Assembly: GCA_014801075.1 (NCBI GenBank)
Contig: JAAVEW010000005.1
Location: 35,684 to 99,683, forward strand
From: Barnesiella sp.
GTDB taxonomy: Bacteria; Bacteroidota; Bacteroidia; Bacteroidales; Muribaculaceae
Reading direction: 5' to 3'
Length of the DNA: 64,000 nt
The notes below the pieces were generated by a model. That model saw only the letters and a program-made list of their open reading frames with translations. It was not told the DNA's origin and did not search any database. The position numbers and the translations under genes were made by a program. Of this stretch, positions 45,475 to 54,671 are shown piece by piece; the stretch's first letter is position 1; each line of letters starts with the position of its first letter.

Positions 45475-46605
45475 TCAACGGCCTTCGATGGCGGCACGGA
45501 AGCGGGCGAGGAACTCGTCGGCCTGTGCGCGGGTGAGACAGAGAGGGGGCAGGAGACGGATGGTGTTGGTGCCGGACGCGCCGGTGAACACGTGCTTGTC
45601 GAAGATAAGACGGCTTCGAAGCTCCTTGACCGGCTCTTCCATCTCGATACCGATCATGAGACCGCGACCGCGCACCTCCTTGATGCCGGGGATACCCTTG
45701 AGCTGCTCAAGCAGGTATGCGCCCACTTCGTCAGCATTCTCAACAAGGCGTTCCTCCTCGATTACATCGAGCACGGCGATAGCCGCAGCGCAGGCAAGAT
45801 GGTTGCCGCCGAATGTGGTGCCGAGCTGACCGTAGACGGGGGTAAACTTGGGCGAAATAAGTACCGCACCCATCGGGAAACCATTAGCTATACCCTTGGC
45901 CACGGTGATGATGTCGGGGCGAATGCCGGCCCACTGATGGGCAAAGAAACGGCCTGAGCGACCGTAGCCCGACTGAATTTCGTCGAGGATAAGCACCACC
46001 CCGGCCTCCTCGGTTACGCTACGCAGTTCGCGCAGGAAAGCGTCGTCGGGGATGCGTATGCCACCCACGCCCTGAATGCCCTCGATGATTACCGCTGCCA
46101 CATCGCCTTTGGCAATCTCAGCCTTTACGGCCTCGATGTCGCCGAGCGGCACGAAGGTCACGTGGCCGTTGTCATTGATGGGGGCTACAATCTTGGGATT
46201 GTCGGTAGCCTCGACAGCAGCCGAGGTGCGGCCGTGGAACGCTTTGCCGAAAGCTATCACACGACGTTTGCCGGTAGCGAACGAGGCGAGTTTGAGAGCG
46301 TTTTCGTTGGCCTCGGCGCCCGAGTTTATAAGGAAAAGCTGATAGTCGTCATACCCCGACACCTTGCCAAGTTTCTCGGCAAGACGATGCTGCAGGGAGT
46401 TCTGCACGGAGTTGGAGTAGAACACCAACCGCGAAGCCTGGTCGGCAAGAGCCTTGAGGTAGTGGGGATGGGAATGGCCTATCGAGATAACGGCATGACC
46501 GCCGTAGAGGTCGAGATACTCCTGTCCGTCAGCATCGTAGGTGTTACAGCCTACGCCTTTCACTATTTCCACATCATAAAGTGGATATACATCAAACAAC
46601 TTCAT
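45475..46605 (-). CDS. argD: Acetylornithine-type aminotransferase (class III, PLP)
   Basis: 376 residues. Motifs are GGHAVISIGHSHP, NSGAEANENALKLA, FHGRTSAA, VLILDEIQSGYGRSG and the PLP lysine in ITVAKGIANGFPMGA. The fold is a class III aminotransferase, and the closest pattern is ArgD, acting at the acetylornithine step of arginine synthesis; Bacteroidetes use N-succinylornithine. Sequence alone does not separate the two substrates. The downstream symporter may supply glutamate-type substrates. Confidence 0.88.
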   Translation of the reverse strand: MKLFDVYPLYDVEIVKGVGCNTYDADGQEYLDLYGGHAVISIGHSHPHYLKALADQASRLVFYSNSVQNSLQHRLAEKLGKVSGYDDYQLFLINSGAEANENALKLASFATGKRRVIAFGKAFHGRTSAAVEATDNPKIVAPINDNGHVTFVPLGDIEAVKAEIAKGDVAAVIIEGIQGVGGIRIPDDAFLRELRSVTEEAGVVLILDEIQSGYGRSGRFFAHQWAGIRPDIITVAKGIANGFPMGAVLISPKFTPVYGQLGTTFGGNHLACAAAIAVLDVIEEERLVENADEVGAYLLEQLKGIPGIKEVRGRGLMIGIEMEEPVKELRSRLIFDKHVFTGASGTNTIRLLPPLCLTRAQADEFLARFRAAIEGR

Positions 46606-46623
46606 AAGCTTAAATTTTAATTA

Positions 46624-46654
46624 CAAAGTTAATTTAATAACTTCATATTATAAA
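46624..46654 (-). promoter_or_regulatory. Putative promoter of the argD-like operon
   Basis: Minus strand: TTTA (46654-46651), 19 bp, TAACTTTG (46631-46624), a perfect -7 box. The start codon is about 18 bp away, implying a very short leader. Confidence 0.55.
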
Positions 46655-46695
46655 ATATCGACCCCATTTTTTATCTTTTTTATAACTCGTAGGAG

Positions 46696-48021
46696 TTACA
46701 GGCTGAGGGTCACACCTATCGAGGGACAGAAAGCATGCACGGAGTAGTCGGCCACGAAGGTCTTTTCGCCGAGAATGAAGTCGCGGTAGGTGCAGCTGCG
46801 GTTGTCGGCACCGAGACCGGCCACGTAAAGCAGACCGAGGTCAATCGAGAGATAATCGAGCGGACGGAACGAACAGCCTATCGACGGCTCAATCTTGGTC
46901 ATACCGGGAGTTTCGGGGTTGTAGTGGTTCTTGTCGACGGGAGTGGTATCGAGCATAAGACCGGCGCGAACGTCGAAACGCTTGGAAAGGTCGTACTGCG
47001 CGCCGAGATGGAATGTCCACGAATTGTGGTAATTCTTGGGGATGTTCTGGTTGAACGCGGTGAGATTGGTGTTGAGAAACTCGATGTCGAGCTGCTTGTA
47101 GGCACTCCACTGAGTGAACTGAGCGTCGAAGGCTATGATAAGCGGTTTGACAGGGCGATAGCTGACACCGGCACTGTAGACAGCCGCGCAGGGCATCTGA
47201 GCCTTAAACTCGGCTGTGTTGATGATACCGAGAGTAGGTTCGAGTATGTTCTCGATTTCGACTGAAGCATATTTCATTGTGGCCTCGCCGGCTTTCACTT
47301 TCATCATCATTTCCGAGCGGAAGTTGGCACCGACGGTCCACTGCTTGTTGATGTCGTACATGACACCGACGTTGACTCCTACGCGGGGGTGGGCATTGCC
47401 CGAGAGGTTGACGCTTGCCGGCACTGTGTTTCCGATGGAGGGGAATCCGGGTATCATCTGCTGCATCATGGCGTCGAAGCCCTGAGGAGATACAAGTCCT
47501 TTGTTGAGATTTACATTACCCCACGTCACCATAAGACCTGCACCTACGCTTAGGTTGGGAATGATACGCCATGCGATAGTGGGCTGAATGGTAAACGTCT
47601 TAAGGTCAACCGACTGGTTGAGGTCGGCACCGGGCCAGTTGTCGGTCCAGTTGATTGACGAGCCGTAGGGGGTGTAGAAAGCGATACCGGCTTTGAGATT
47701 ATCATATATCGAAAATCCTACATTGACACTCATGGGAGTTGCTGCCGTGTTGTCGGTTTCGTACTTGCGGCCGTCAGACTTTAAAGTAGCCTCGCCGGTG
47801 GCGAATATAGGTGACACACTGGCTGAAAGTTCAAAATTCTTGTCAAGCCACCCCATGCCTGCGGGGTTGAAAATCTGGCTCTCTGCGCCAAGATGGAGCG
47901 CCGTACCGGTATGTCCCATACCATTTTGCTTCGCGCTAAGAGTGTTGACTTGGTAACCTTCGGCCCAAACTGCCAAAGGAGCTACAGCTGCGACGAGGGC
48001 AGCAACTACAGTTCTTTTCAT
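46696..48021 (-). CDS. OmpP1/FadL family outer membrane transporter
   Basis: 441 residues with a signal peptide (ALVAAVAPLAVWA). The mature N-terminus (EGYQVNTLSAKQNGMGHTGTALHLGAESQIFNPAGMGWL) is the classic FadL hatch pattern, followed by a barrel of about 14 strands ending IGVTLSL. FadL-type proteins take up long-chain fatty acids or other hydrophobic compounds. A fatty acid link to the acyl-CoA synthetase at 22 kb is possible but not supported by position. Confidence 0.9.
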   Translation of the reverse strand: MKRTVVAALVAAVAPLAVWAEGYQVNTLSAKQNGMGHTGTALHLGAESQIFNPAGMGWLDKNFELSASVSPIFATGEATLKSDGRKYETDNTAATPMSVNVGFSIYDNLKAGIAFYTPYGSSINWTDNWPGADLNQSVDLKTFTIQPTIAWRIIPNLSVGAGLMVTWGNVNLNKGLVSPQGFDAMMQQMIPGFPSIGNTVPASVNLSGNAHPRVGVNVGVMYDINKQWTVGANFRSEMMMKVKAGEATMKYASVEIENILEPTLGIINTAEFKAQMPCAAVYSAGVSYRPVKPLIIAFDAQFTQWSAYKQLDIEFLNTNLTAFNQNIPKNYHNSWTFHLGAQYDLSKRFDVRAGLMLDTTPVDKNHYNPETPGMTKIEPSIGCSFRPLDYLSIDLGLLYVAGLGADNRSCTYRDFILGEKTFVADYSVHAFCPSIGVTLSL

Positions 48022-48824
48022 AATAAATAGTTTGTTGTCTCATCATCGATTGAGTCAGTCATGGCCGCGCCGCTCCAACTATTTCCACATAAAGCGACGC
48101 TTGCACATAAATCGGAAAAATGAAACAAATTTTCCGACAAAGGTAACAATAAAACCATTACATACCAATCAAAGAAGTATTAATTTTATAGCAAAAATAT
48201 CCTACTGAGCCGACAATAGTAAACAACAATCTGACATACAAAACATTACGCGCATCACAGCAAGTAACTCAACCCCCATAAATGCGAAATCCGACGACTC
48301 TCACGAGCCATCGAATCTCTAACCTATGATTCACTTTTGTTCTTATTACTAATCTATGGTATAATACTGTATAGTTGCTTTATCTTAATCAATATTCGTT
48401 TTGTCACACATGAGGGTTCGACGAACCGCCGGAACACGCATACGCCATTCCTATACGAGAATCCCATGCAGTAACATTACCGCACGAAAAATGGTGTAAC
48501 GCAGCAACGATTACATCCATCTTTCTTAATTATCTATTAAAATTGTATAATTCGTGAGAATAATACCGATAATACAGTGATAATTCTTTAAGATTATTCT
48601 AAATTGTCTGCCCGGAGGCAAATGTTAGATATAGGTAATGCGTAGGTATTACGGCACAAATATACTACAATATTTCAAAGTTCCATAAAATATTATGGTT
48701 TTTTTATTGAATTTGTAATATTATCACCAATTGATAACAATTAGTAAGCACCGGAATCGTAGCTCAAAAATTATTTTATTATCTTTGCAACAAATAATTA
48801 TATGCTTTACAGTCCGTTTAGATT
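48022..48824. other. Long AT-rich divergent intergenic region
   Basis: About 800 bp between the divergent fadL-like and ABC importer genes with no supported ORF. A minus-strand -7 box TACCTTTG (48138-48145) suits the fadL-like gene and a plus-strand TATCTTTG (48780-48787) suits the ABC operon. Short hairpins lie at about 48608-48655 (TGCC-CGGA-GGCA, then GTAAT-ATTAC) next to a minus-strand TATATTTG. An unannotated small RNA is possible but unproven. I find no cobalamin riboswitch core. Confidence 0.5.
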
Positions 48825-49919
48825 ATGAGATACATAAATATTCTGTCGGTCATCACATTAGCCACACTCCTCGGCCTCATAGCGGGAGCGTGCGCACGCA
48901 AAACCGACAATCACACCTATGACCGGGAGATATACACCCCGCGCTATGCCACCGGTTTCGCGATAAAAAGCAATGCCGACTCGGTGACGGGTATCCTCAT
49001 CAGCAATCCGTGGCAGGGCGCCGACAACGTGACCATGACCTACCGCGCGGAGCAACCGGCACAGCGCATCGTGGCCATGTCGTCGACCTTCGTCGCCATG
49101 CTCGAAAGCCTCGGCGCGGCCGACCGTATAGTGGGCGTGTCAGGTCTCGACTTCATCAACAGTCCCGCCCTCAACGCCCGCCGCGGAGAGATAGCCGACG
49201 TGGGCTACGACACCAACATCGACTTCGAGAAGATAGTTATGCTCAATCCTGACGTTGTGCTCCTCTACGGCGTCAGCGGTCCCAATCCGGCCGAGGAGAA
49301 GCTTCGCGAGCTCAACATCCCTTATATATACCTGGGCGACTATGTGGAGCAATCGCCGTTAGGCAAAGCCGAGTGGGTGGTTGCCGTAGGAGAAATCGTA
49401 GGCCGCCGCGAGCAGGCCGTAGAGTTGTTCAACTCCATTGCCGACAACTACAACGCTCTGCGTCAAAGCGTAGCCGACTCCGAGTCGAAGCCCCGAGTGA
49501 TGGTCAACGCTCCCTATAACGACGTGTGGTGGGTGCCGTCGGCCGATAACTATATGGCACAGCTCATCGCCGACGCGGGTGGCGACTACGTGTGCGGCGA
49601 TATTTCGGGAAGCGCATCGCAGAGCATCGACCTGGAGGAAGCCTACATGCTTATGAGCGAGGCTGATATATGGCTCAACCCCGGGCAGGCTGTCACGCTC
49701 CGCCAACTCGCGGCCATGACACCGCGGTTCACCGACACCCGACCGTTTACCGCCGGCAACGTCTACAACAACAACCTCAAACTATCGCCCGGCGGAGGCA
49801 ACGACTTCTACGAGTCAGGCGCAATACACCCCGACCTGGTGCTCAAGGACCTAATCAAACTGTTTCACCCCGAAGCGCTCGGCGACTACGACCCGACATT
49901 CTACCGCCGCCTGCAGTAA
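48825..49919 (+). CDS. Iron/heme/B12-type ABC transporter substrate-binding lipoprotein
   Basis: 364 residues with a lipobox (LIAGAC). The BtuF/FhuD-like fold is shown by QRIVAMSSTFVAMLESLGAADRIVGVSG, FEKIVMLNPDVVLLYG and the C-terminal lobe (YESGAIHPDLVLKDLIKLFHPE). It would bind a ferric siderophore, heme or cobalamin in the periplasm and deliver it to the permease encoded 51 bp downstream. No TonB receptor is nearby, so the ligand is unknown. Confidence 0.9.
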   Translation: MRYINILSVITLATLLGLIAGACARKTDNHTYDREIYTPRYATGFAIKSNADSVTGILISNPWQGADNVTMTYRAEQPAQRIVAMSSTFVAMLESLGAADRIVGVSGLDFINSPALNARRGEIADVGYDTNIDFEKIVMLNPDVVLLYGVSGPNPAEEKLRELNIPYIYLGDYVEQSPLGKAEWVVAVGEIVGRREQAVELFNSIADNYNALRQSVADSESKPRVMVNAPYNDVWWVPSADNYMAQLIADAGGDYVCGDISGSASQSIDLEEAYMLMSEADIWLNPGQAVTLRQLAAMTPRFTDTRPFTAGNVYNNNLKLSPGGGNDFYESGAIHPDLVLKDLIKLFHPEALGDYDPTFYRRLQ

Positions 49920-49970
49920 ATCCACACTGCCGACGGTATCAGTACCCCGCTACCCTATCATAACATTCTC

Positions 49971-50978
49971 ATGAAGAAAAGCCGAAGTCTCATAATATTT
50001 ATCGCGCTGTCGCTGCTGACTGTGCTGTTGCTGCTGCTCGATCTCGGAGCAGGCTCGGTGACTATAAGCATCGGCGACGTTGCCGACGCGCTGACGGGCA
50101 ACTGCGACAACCCCGCGATAGCCAAGATAGTGATTGACATACGATTAATCAAAGGAGTGGTTGCGATACTGGCAGGCATGGCTCTGTCGGTCAGCGGATT
50201 GCAGATGCAGACACTCTTCCGCAACCCGTTGGCCGGACCTTACGTGCTCGGTGTCAGCTCGGGAGCGTCGTTGGCCGTGGCACTTTTCATACTCGGCGCG
50301 CCGCTCACGGGCGGACTGTCGGGCACGGCGGCATCGCTCGGCATGACCGGAGCCGCGCTTATCGGTTCGGGTGCCGTGCTGGCGCTTGTCGGCATCGTGG
50401 GGCGACGCATCAAGGATATCATGGTGGTGCTGATTCTCGGCATCATGGTATCGTCGGGCATCAGCGCAATCGTGCAGATATTGCAGTATCTCAGTACAGA
50501 TGAGGCGCTTAAATCATTTGTGATATGGACAATGGGGTCGCTCGGCAATGTCACTTCGGAGCAACTTCCCGTGCTTGCCGCAGTGATGGCGACAGGACTG
50601 CTGCTCGCCGTGGCTACCATCAAGTCGCTCAACCTGCTTCTGCTCGGCGAGGAGTATGCCGTGACGATGGGCTACGACCGCCGCCGCTCACGCACGATAG
50701 TGCTGATTTCCACGACTTTGCTTGCGGGAGGCGTCACTGCGTTCTGCGGCCCAATCGGGTTTGTCGGGCTCGCATTGCCCCACGTGGCGAGGGTACTCTT
50801 TGCCACCTCCGACCACCGCGTGCTCCTGCCGGGCGCCGCACTTACAGGTGCTGTGGTGATGCTCGGCTGCGATATAGTTTCTAAATCATTTGTAATACCG
50901 GTCAACGCTGTCACTTCGCTCGCGGGCATACCGATTGTGATATGGATAGTGTTCCGAAACCGACGCATATCAGTATGA
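49971..50978 (+). CDS. FecCD-type ABC transporter permease
   Basis: 335 residues, about ten membrane helices. Signature stretches are LLLLDLGAGSVTISIGDVADAL, GMALSVSGLQMQTLFRNPLAGPYVLGVSSGA and GPIGFVGLALPHVAR. It forms the membrane channel of the importer. The ATPase start codon overlaps its stop (ATGA). Confidence 0.94.
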   Translation: MKKSRSLIIFIALSLLTVLLLLLDLGAGSVTISIGDVADALTGNCDNPAIAKIVIDIRLIKGVVAILAGMALSVSGLQMQTLFRNPLAGPYVLGVSSGASLAVALFILGAPLTGGLSGTAASLGMTGAALIGSGAVLALVGIVGRRIKDIMVVLILGIMVSSGISAIVQILQYLSTDEALKSFVIWTMGSLGNVTSEQLPVLAAVMATGLLLAVATIKSLNLLLLGEEYAVTMGYDRRRSRTIVLISTTLLAGGVTAFCGPIGFVGLALPHVARVLFATSDHRVLLPGAALTGAVVMLGCDIVSKSFVIPVNAVTSLAGIPIVIWIVFRNRRISV

Positions 50979-51697
50979 TAGAACTCAGAAACGTAGGAAT
51001 AGGTTACGGCTCGCGGGAGCTTGTCACCGGCGCCGATGCTACTTTTGCGCCGGCCACACTGACTGCTATTATTGGCCGCAACGGAGCAGGTAAGTCGACC
51101 TTGCTCCGCGCCGTGGCAGGACTTGGCAAGATTACAGCCGGTGAAATCGTTATCGACGGCAAGGTAAGGTTTGAGTCGGCGATGGAACGCGCGCGGGCCA
51201 TAGCGTTTGTCAATACGGAGCGCATCCGCGTGGCCAACATGCGTTGCCGTGACCTCGTAGGGCTTGGTCGCGCGCCATATACCGATTGGGCGGGGCGGCT
51301 CGGCAAACGTGACTGGGCTATCGTCGACGAAGCGCTCGACACCGTTGGCATGAGTGACTATGCCATGCGCACACTCGACTCGATGAGCGACGGCGAGTGC
51401 CAGCGCGTCATGATTGCCCGCGCCCTGGCTCAAGATACGCCCAATATTCTGCTCGACGAACCCACCTCGTTTCTCGATATTCCCAACCGCTATCAACTGA
51501 TGGAACTGCTCGGCATGCTCGCCCGCGACAAAGGGAAAACGGTAATCCTGTCGACCCACGAACTCGACATAGCCCTCGCCACAGCCGACAACATAGCACT
51601 AATCGACACCCCTCGCCTGTCGCTCCTGCCGGCCTCCGCCCCCTCAACCCGCGCCACAGTAGCGCAGGCCTTCAACCTCCCCGCCAATCTACTCTAA
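50975..51697 (+). CDS. ABC transporter ATP-binding protein (FecE/BtuD-like)
   Basis: The ORF track starts at 50942; ATG 50975 (MIELRNVGIGYGSREL) overlaps the permease stop and fits the family, giving 240 residues. Walker A is GRNGAGKST, the signature is MSDGECQRVMIARAL (a variant of LSGGQ), Walker B is ILLDEPT and the H-loop follows in ILSTHELD. It powers import through the upstream permease. The protein is slightly shorter than average but has all key motifs. Confidence 0.92.
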   Translation: MIELRNVGIGYGSRELVTGADATFAPATLTAIIGRNGAGKSTLLRAVAGLGKITAGEIVIDGKVRFESAMERARAIAFVNTERIRVANMRCRDLVGLGRAPYTDWAGRLGKRDWAIVDEALDTVGMSDYAMRTLDSMSDGECQRVMIARALAQDTPNILLDEPTSFLDIPNRYQLMELLGMLARDKGKTVILSTHELDIALATADNIALIDTPRLSLLPASAPSTRATVAQAFNLPANLL

Positions 51698-51760
51698 TCC
51701 CCAACCACAAATACCAACTGTAATTGATATTGTAAATAGTTACAAAACTATGTAAGCAGT

Positions 51761-51845
51761 AGAGACGCGATAAATCGCGTCCGCATCCGGGTGGCATAAC
51801 AGTTAAATATCAACGACTTATGTGGACGCGATTTATCGCGTCCCT
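51761..51845. repeat. REP-like palindromic element, copy 2 (inverted)
   Basis: Inverted arms 51761-51786 and 51820-51845 differ at only a couple of positions, and each contains GACGCGATnnATCGCGTCC-type symmetry. The reverse complement of the spacer (TTTAACTGTTATGCCACC) aligns with the spacer of the copy at 7758-7840. It lies between convergent genes. Confidence 0.85.
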
Positions 51846-51903
51846 ACAAACATGCAGTCATTTGCATCACCGCTATCCCCTCGCATATTAGGATGCGTCA
51901 CGA

Positions 51904-52848
51904 TTATTTGTGGTGGAAGAGGGAGTTCCAGATGGAGCGGAATGGGGTTATCAGCGGGCGGAAGGGTTGCTTGTCGCCGGGGATGAAGATATTGAGCCCT
52001 GCGTGATGACACTTTATATCCATTATGTCATCGAGAATCATCGGTTCGCCGTCGATATGCGCCGGGCCCTCGTTAGTGCGGTAGATAACGGCAGCAGGAG
52101 CCCGTAGTGAGTGAATCAGCGTGTTGGAATCGATATAGCCGGTGAAGAGGTCCATACCCACCATAGCCGTGTCAATCGGCGAGCCTTGATGAATGATGAT
52201 AATGTCGAGGAGACCGTCGGTGATTGAAGCCTTGGGCGCGATGTAAGCGTTGTTACCATACTGCGATGCGTTGCAGCATGCTACCACAAAGGCGCGCTCG
52301 GTGAGTATCTTTCCGTTGGCCGAGATGGTGTAAGTGTCAGGCTTGTAATTAATATACTGCGTCAGCGCGCTCTTGAGATATGTAAAGAGTCCGCGCTTGC
52401 TCTGCTTGGCAAAATTGTGTGACACCGCAGCGTCAAATCCTACGCCAAACGTGCAGAAGAACGGATGTCGGTTGACCGTACCGTAGTCACACTGCGCCAC
52501 TATGCCGCGACCCACTACTTCGAGCGCCCCGTCAACACTGATGGGAATACCGATATGACGGGCAAGACCATTGCCTGAGCCTGAGGGGATTATGCCGAAC
52601 TTCACGGGCGTCTCACACAGAGCCTGCGCCGTCTCGTTGACAGTGCCGTCACCTCCGGCCGCAAGCACCACCTCATAACCTTTCTCTACAGCCTCGGCGG
52701 CCAGTCGCGTGGCATCGCCGCGACAGCCCGTGTAGCGCACGTCGAGGTTGTAGCCTGCATTTCGCATGGCTTTCTCGACCTTCGAGTCGAGGCCTTTTTT
52801 CTTCGACGTACCCGATATCGGGTTGATTATGAGCATCGCATCGGCCAT
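51904..52848 (-). CDS. Diacylglycerol kinase-like lipid kinase
   Basis: The ORF is open to 53079, but the upstream part overlaps porT and a promoter; ATG 52848 (MADAMLIINPISGTSKKKG) matches the family start and gives 314 residues. The DAGK catalytic domain shows VVLAAGGDGTVNETAQAL and GIIPSGSGNGLARH. The C-terminal beta-sandwich (HIDGEPMIL) is typical of the YegS/BmrU group. It phosphorylates a lipid such as diacylglycerol, and in Bacteroidetes possibly sphingoid lipids. A promoter lies just upstream. Confidence 0.92.
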   Translation of the reverse strand: MADAMLIINPISGTSKKKGLDSKVEKAMRNAGYNLDVRYTGCRGDATRLAAEAVEKGYEVVLAAGGDGTVNETAQALCETPVKFGIIPSGSGNGLARHIGIPISVDGALEVVGRGIVAQCDYGTVNRHPFFCTFGVGFDAAVSHNFAKQSKRGLFTYLKSALTQYINYKPDTYTISANGKILTERAFVVACCNASQYGNNAYIAPKASITDGLLDIIIIHQGSPIDTAMVGMDLFTGYIDSNTLIHSLRAPAAVIYRTNEGPAHIDGEPMILDDIMDIKCHHAGLNIFIPGDKQPFRPLITPFRSIWNSLFHHK

Positions 52849-52875
52849 AGTAATCTTCGTTGGTGATTTTACAGT

Positions 52876-52921
52876 GTACAAAAGCAGGTACAAAAGTAGG
52901 GAAAATCTCATAAAAAAACAA
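52876..52921 (-). promoter_or_regulatory. Putative promoter of the lipid kinase gene, with a 12-bp tandem repeat
   Basis: Minus strand: TTG (52921-52919), 20 bp, TACTTTTG (52898-52891). The -7 box lies inside a tandem repeat GTACAAAAGCAG / GTACAAAAGTAG (52876-52899 on the plus strand). Confidence 0.6.
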
Positions 52922-52950
52922 TAAAAGCGGCAACAACGCGTTAAATTGGT

Positions 52951-53676
52951 ATGAAACGCGTTAAACTCATATTGCTCACATTGTTGGCTATCATACCCAT
53001 GGTATCGGTAAGCGCACAGTCGAGACAGCTCAACGACAAGCTGCTCAACCGTCCGTATGCAGACATGCGCCGATGGCACTTAGGTTTTGCGGTGGGGCTC
53101 CATACTCAGGATTTACGCTTCACCCACAACGGTTTTATAACTCCCGACGGCGAGTCGTGGTTCATGGAGCAGCCATCGTTCCAACCCGGCTTCAACGTCA
53201 ACGGCCTCTTTGACCTGCGTCTCAACGACTACTTCAACGTGCGCTTCACTCCGGGCCTCTACTTCGGCAACCGCGACCTGCGTTTCCACGAAGTCAACAC
53301 CGGCGCCGAGGAGCGACAGAGCCTCAAATCGGCCTACCTCGCACTCCCCGTCGACCTTAAATTCTCGGCCATGCGACTGCGCAACCTCCGCCCCTACGTC
53401 ACTGCCGGCATCATGCCCGCAATGGACCTCACCCGCAAGAGCGGCGAGTATATAAAGCTGAAGAGCAGCGACTTCTACCTGACATGCGGATTTGGCTGCG
53501 ACCTCTATCTCCCCTATTTCAAGCTCATACCCGAGGTGAAATTCTGCTTCGGACTTGTCGACGTCATTGACCATGACCGCCCCGACCTCACCGATGACCC
53601 CGCGAAACAGAAATTCACCCAATCGCTCAAAAAGGCAGTATCATCAATGGTGGTATTCAGTTTTTATTTCGAATGA
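52951..53676 (+). CDS. porT: T9SS outer membrane protein PorT
   Basis: 241 residues with a signal peptide (LLTLLAIIPMVSVSAQ). The PorT/SprT pattern is seen in WHLGFAVGLHTQDLRF, YFNVRFTPGLYFGNRDLRF, LRPYVTAGI and FKLIPEVKFCFGL, and the protein ends in an outer membrane aromatic strand (VVFSFYFE). PorT is an eight-strand barrel needed for type IX secretion. Its stop overlaps the porP start (ATGA), tying it to the core T9SS operon. Confidence 0.85.
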   Translation: MKRVKLILLTLLAIIPMVSVSAQSRQLNDKLLNRPYADMRRWHLGFAVGLHTQDLRFTHNGFITPDGESWFMEQPSFQPGFNVNGLFDLRLNDYFNVRFTPGLYFGNRDLRFHEVNTGAEERQSLKSAYLALPVDLKFSAMRLRNLRPYVTAGIMPAMDLTRKSGEYIKLKSSDFYLTCGFGCDLYLPYFKLIPEVKFCFGLVDVIDHDRPDLTDDPAKQKFTQSLKKAVSSMVVFSFYFE

Positions 53677-54668
53677 CACGCAATATATCTACAATCATAT
53701 CACGCCTGACCATTGCGCTGGCCATGCTTCTTGCAGCGGCCGGAGCGAGCGCTCAGAGCGACGCTCAGTTCTCTCAATACTATCAGGTGAAGAACTACTA
53801 CAACCCTGCCGCAATCGGCACCTCCGACCTGCTCAACATACGAGGCGGCGCGCGCCTGCAATGGGTAGGTATCGACAATGCCCCCAAATCGTTTGCCGCC
53901 ACCGCCGAGATGCCTCTCATGCTTTTCAAGAAACGTCTTGGCGTGGGCCTTCTCATGCAGCAGGAGAGCATGGGTCTCTACAAGAACCTCACCGTCGGGG
54001 CACAGGTTGGCTACAAGCTGAAACTATTTAAAGGCGAACTCACCGCCGGACTCCAGTTGGGATTCATCAACGAGTCGTTCAAAGGCTCGGACGTGGTGCT
54101 TCCCGACGATGACAACTACCATCAGGGCAACGACGAGGCCATACCGATGAACGACCTCAACGGCAATGCCTTCGACCTCGGAGTCGGTGTGTTCTACACC
54201 CGCGGCAACTGGTGGGGCGGCCTCTCGCTGACCCACGCCACGCAGCCCGTCATAAGCCTCAAAGCCGACACCGGCGACTCGTCGCTTGAAAAAAATTATG
54301 AATTTCAGGTGGGCCGCACGCTATATTTTATGGCGGGAGGCAATATTCCTGTAAAAAATACGTTATTTGAAGTGATGCCGTCGATATTGGTGAAAAGCGA
54401 CTTCACGTTTACCACCGCCGAGGCTACCGCGAGATTGCGATACAACAAATTTCTCACGGCAGGTATCGGCTATCGGTACAACGACGCGGTGACTATCAGC
54501 CTCGGCGCCGAAATCAAAGGTTTCTACCTCGGTTACGCCTACGACTACGCCACCTCGGCCATCGCCAAAGCCTCTTCGGGCAGCCATGAGATATTTGCGG
54601 GCTACTCTCTCAAGCTCGATTTCTCAGAAAAGAATAAGAACAAACATAAGAGCATACGCATACTTTAA
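53673..54668 (+). CDS. porP: PorP/SprF family T9SS outer membrane protein
   Basis: 331 residues with a signal peptide (ALAMLLAAAGASAQS). The mature N-terminus SDAQFSQYYQVKNYYNPAAIG and LQWVGIDNAPKSF are the PorP/SprF signature; the rest is a barrel. PorP partners the PorK-PorN ring at the outer membrane. It starts within the porT stop and ends 3 bp before porK. Confidence 0.95.
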   Translation: MTRNISTIISRLTIALAMLLAAAGASAQSDAQFSQYYQVKNYYNPAAIGTSDLLNIRGGARLQWVGIDNAPKSFAATAEMPLMLFKKRLGVGLLMQQESMGLYKNLTVGAQVGYKLKLFKGELTAGLQLGFINESFKGSDVVLPDDDNYHQGNDEAIPMNDLNGNAFDLGVGVFYTRGNWWGGLSLTHATQPVISLKADTGDSSLEKNYEFQVGRTLYFMAGGNIPVKNTLFEVMPSILVKSDFTFTTAEATARLRYNKFLTAGIGYRYNDAVTISLGAEIKGFYLGYAYDYATSAIAKASSGSHEIFAGYSLKLDFSEKNKNKHKSIRIL

Positions 54669-54671
54669 GAC

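Noticed and set aside
48411-48450. tRNA-like GGTTCGACGAACC stretch
   Set aside because: No acceptor stem, anticodon arm or D-arm can be placed around it.
48022-48824. Cobalamin or other riboswitch ahead of the ABC importer
   Set aside because: I could not find a B12-box-like core or another conserved riboswitch motif.
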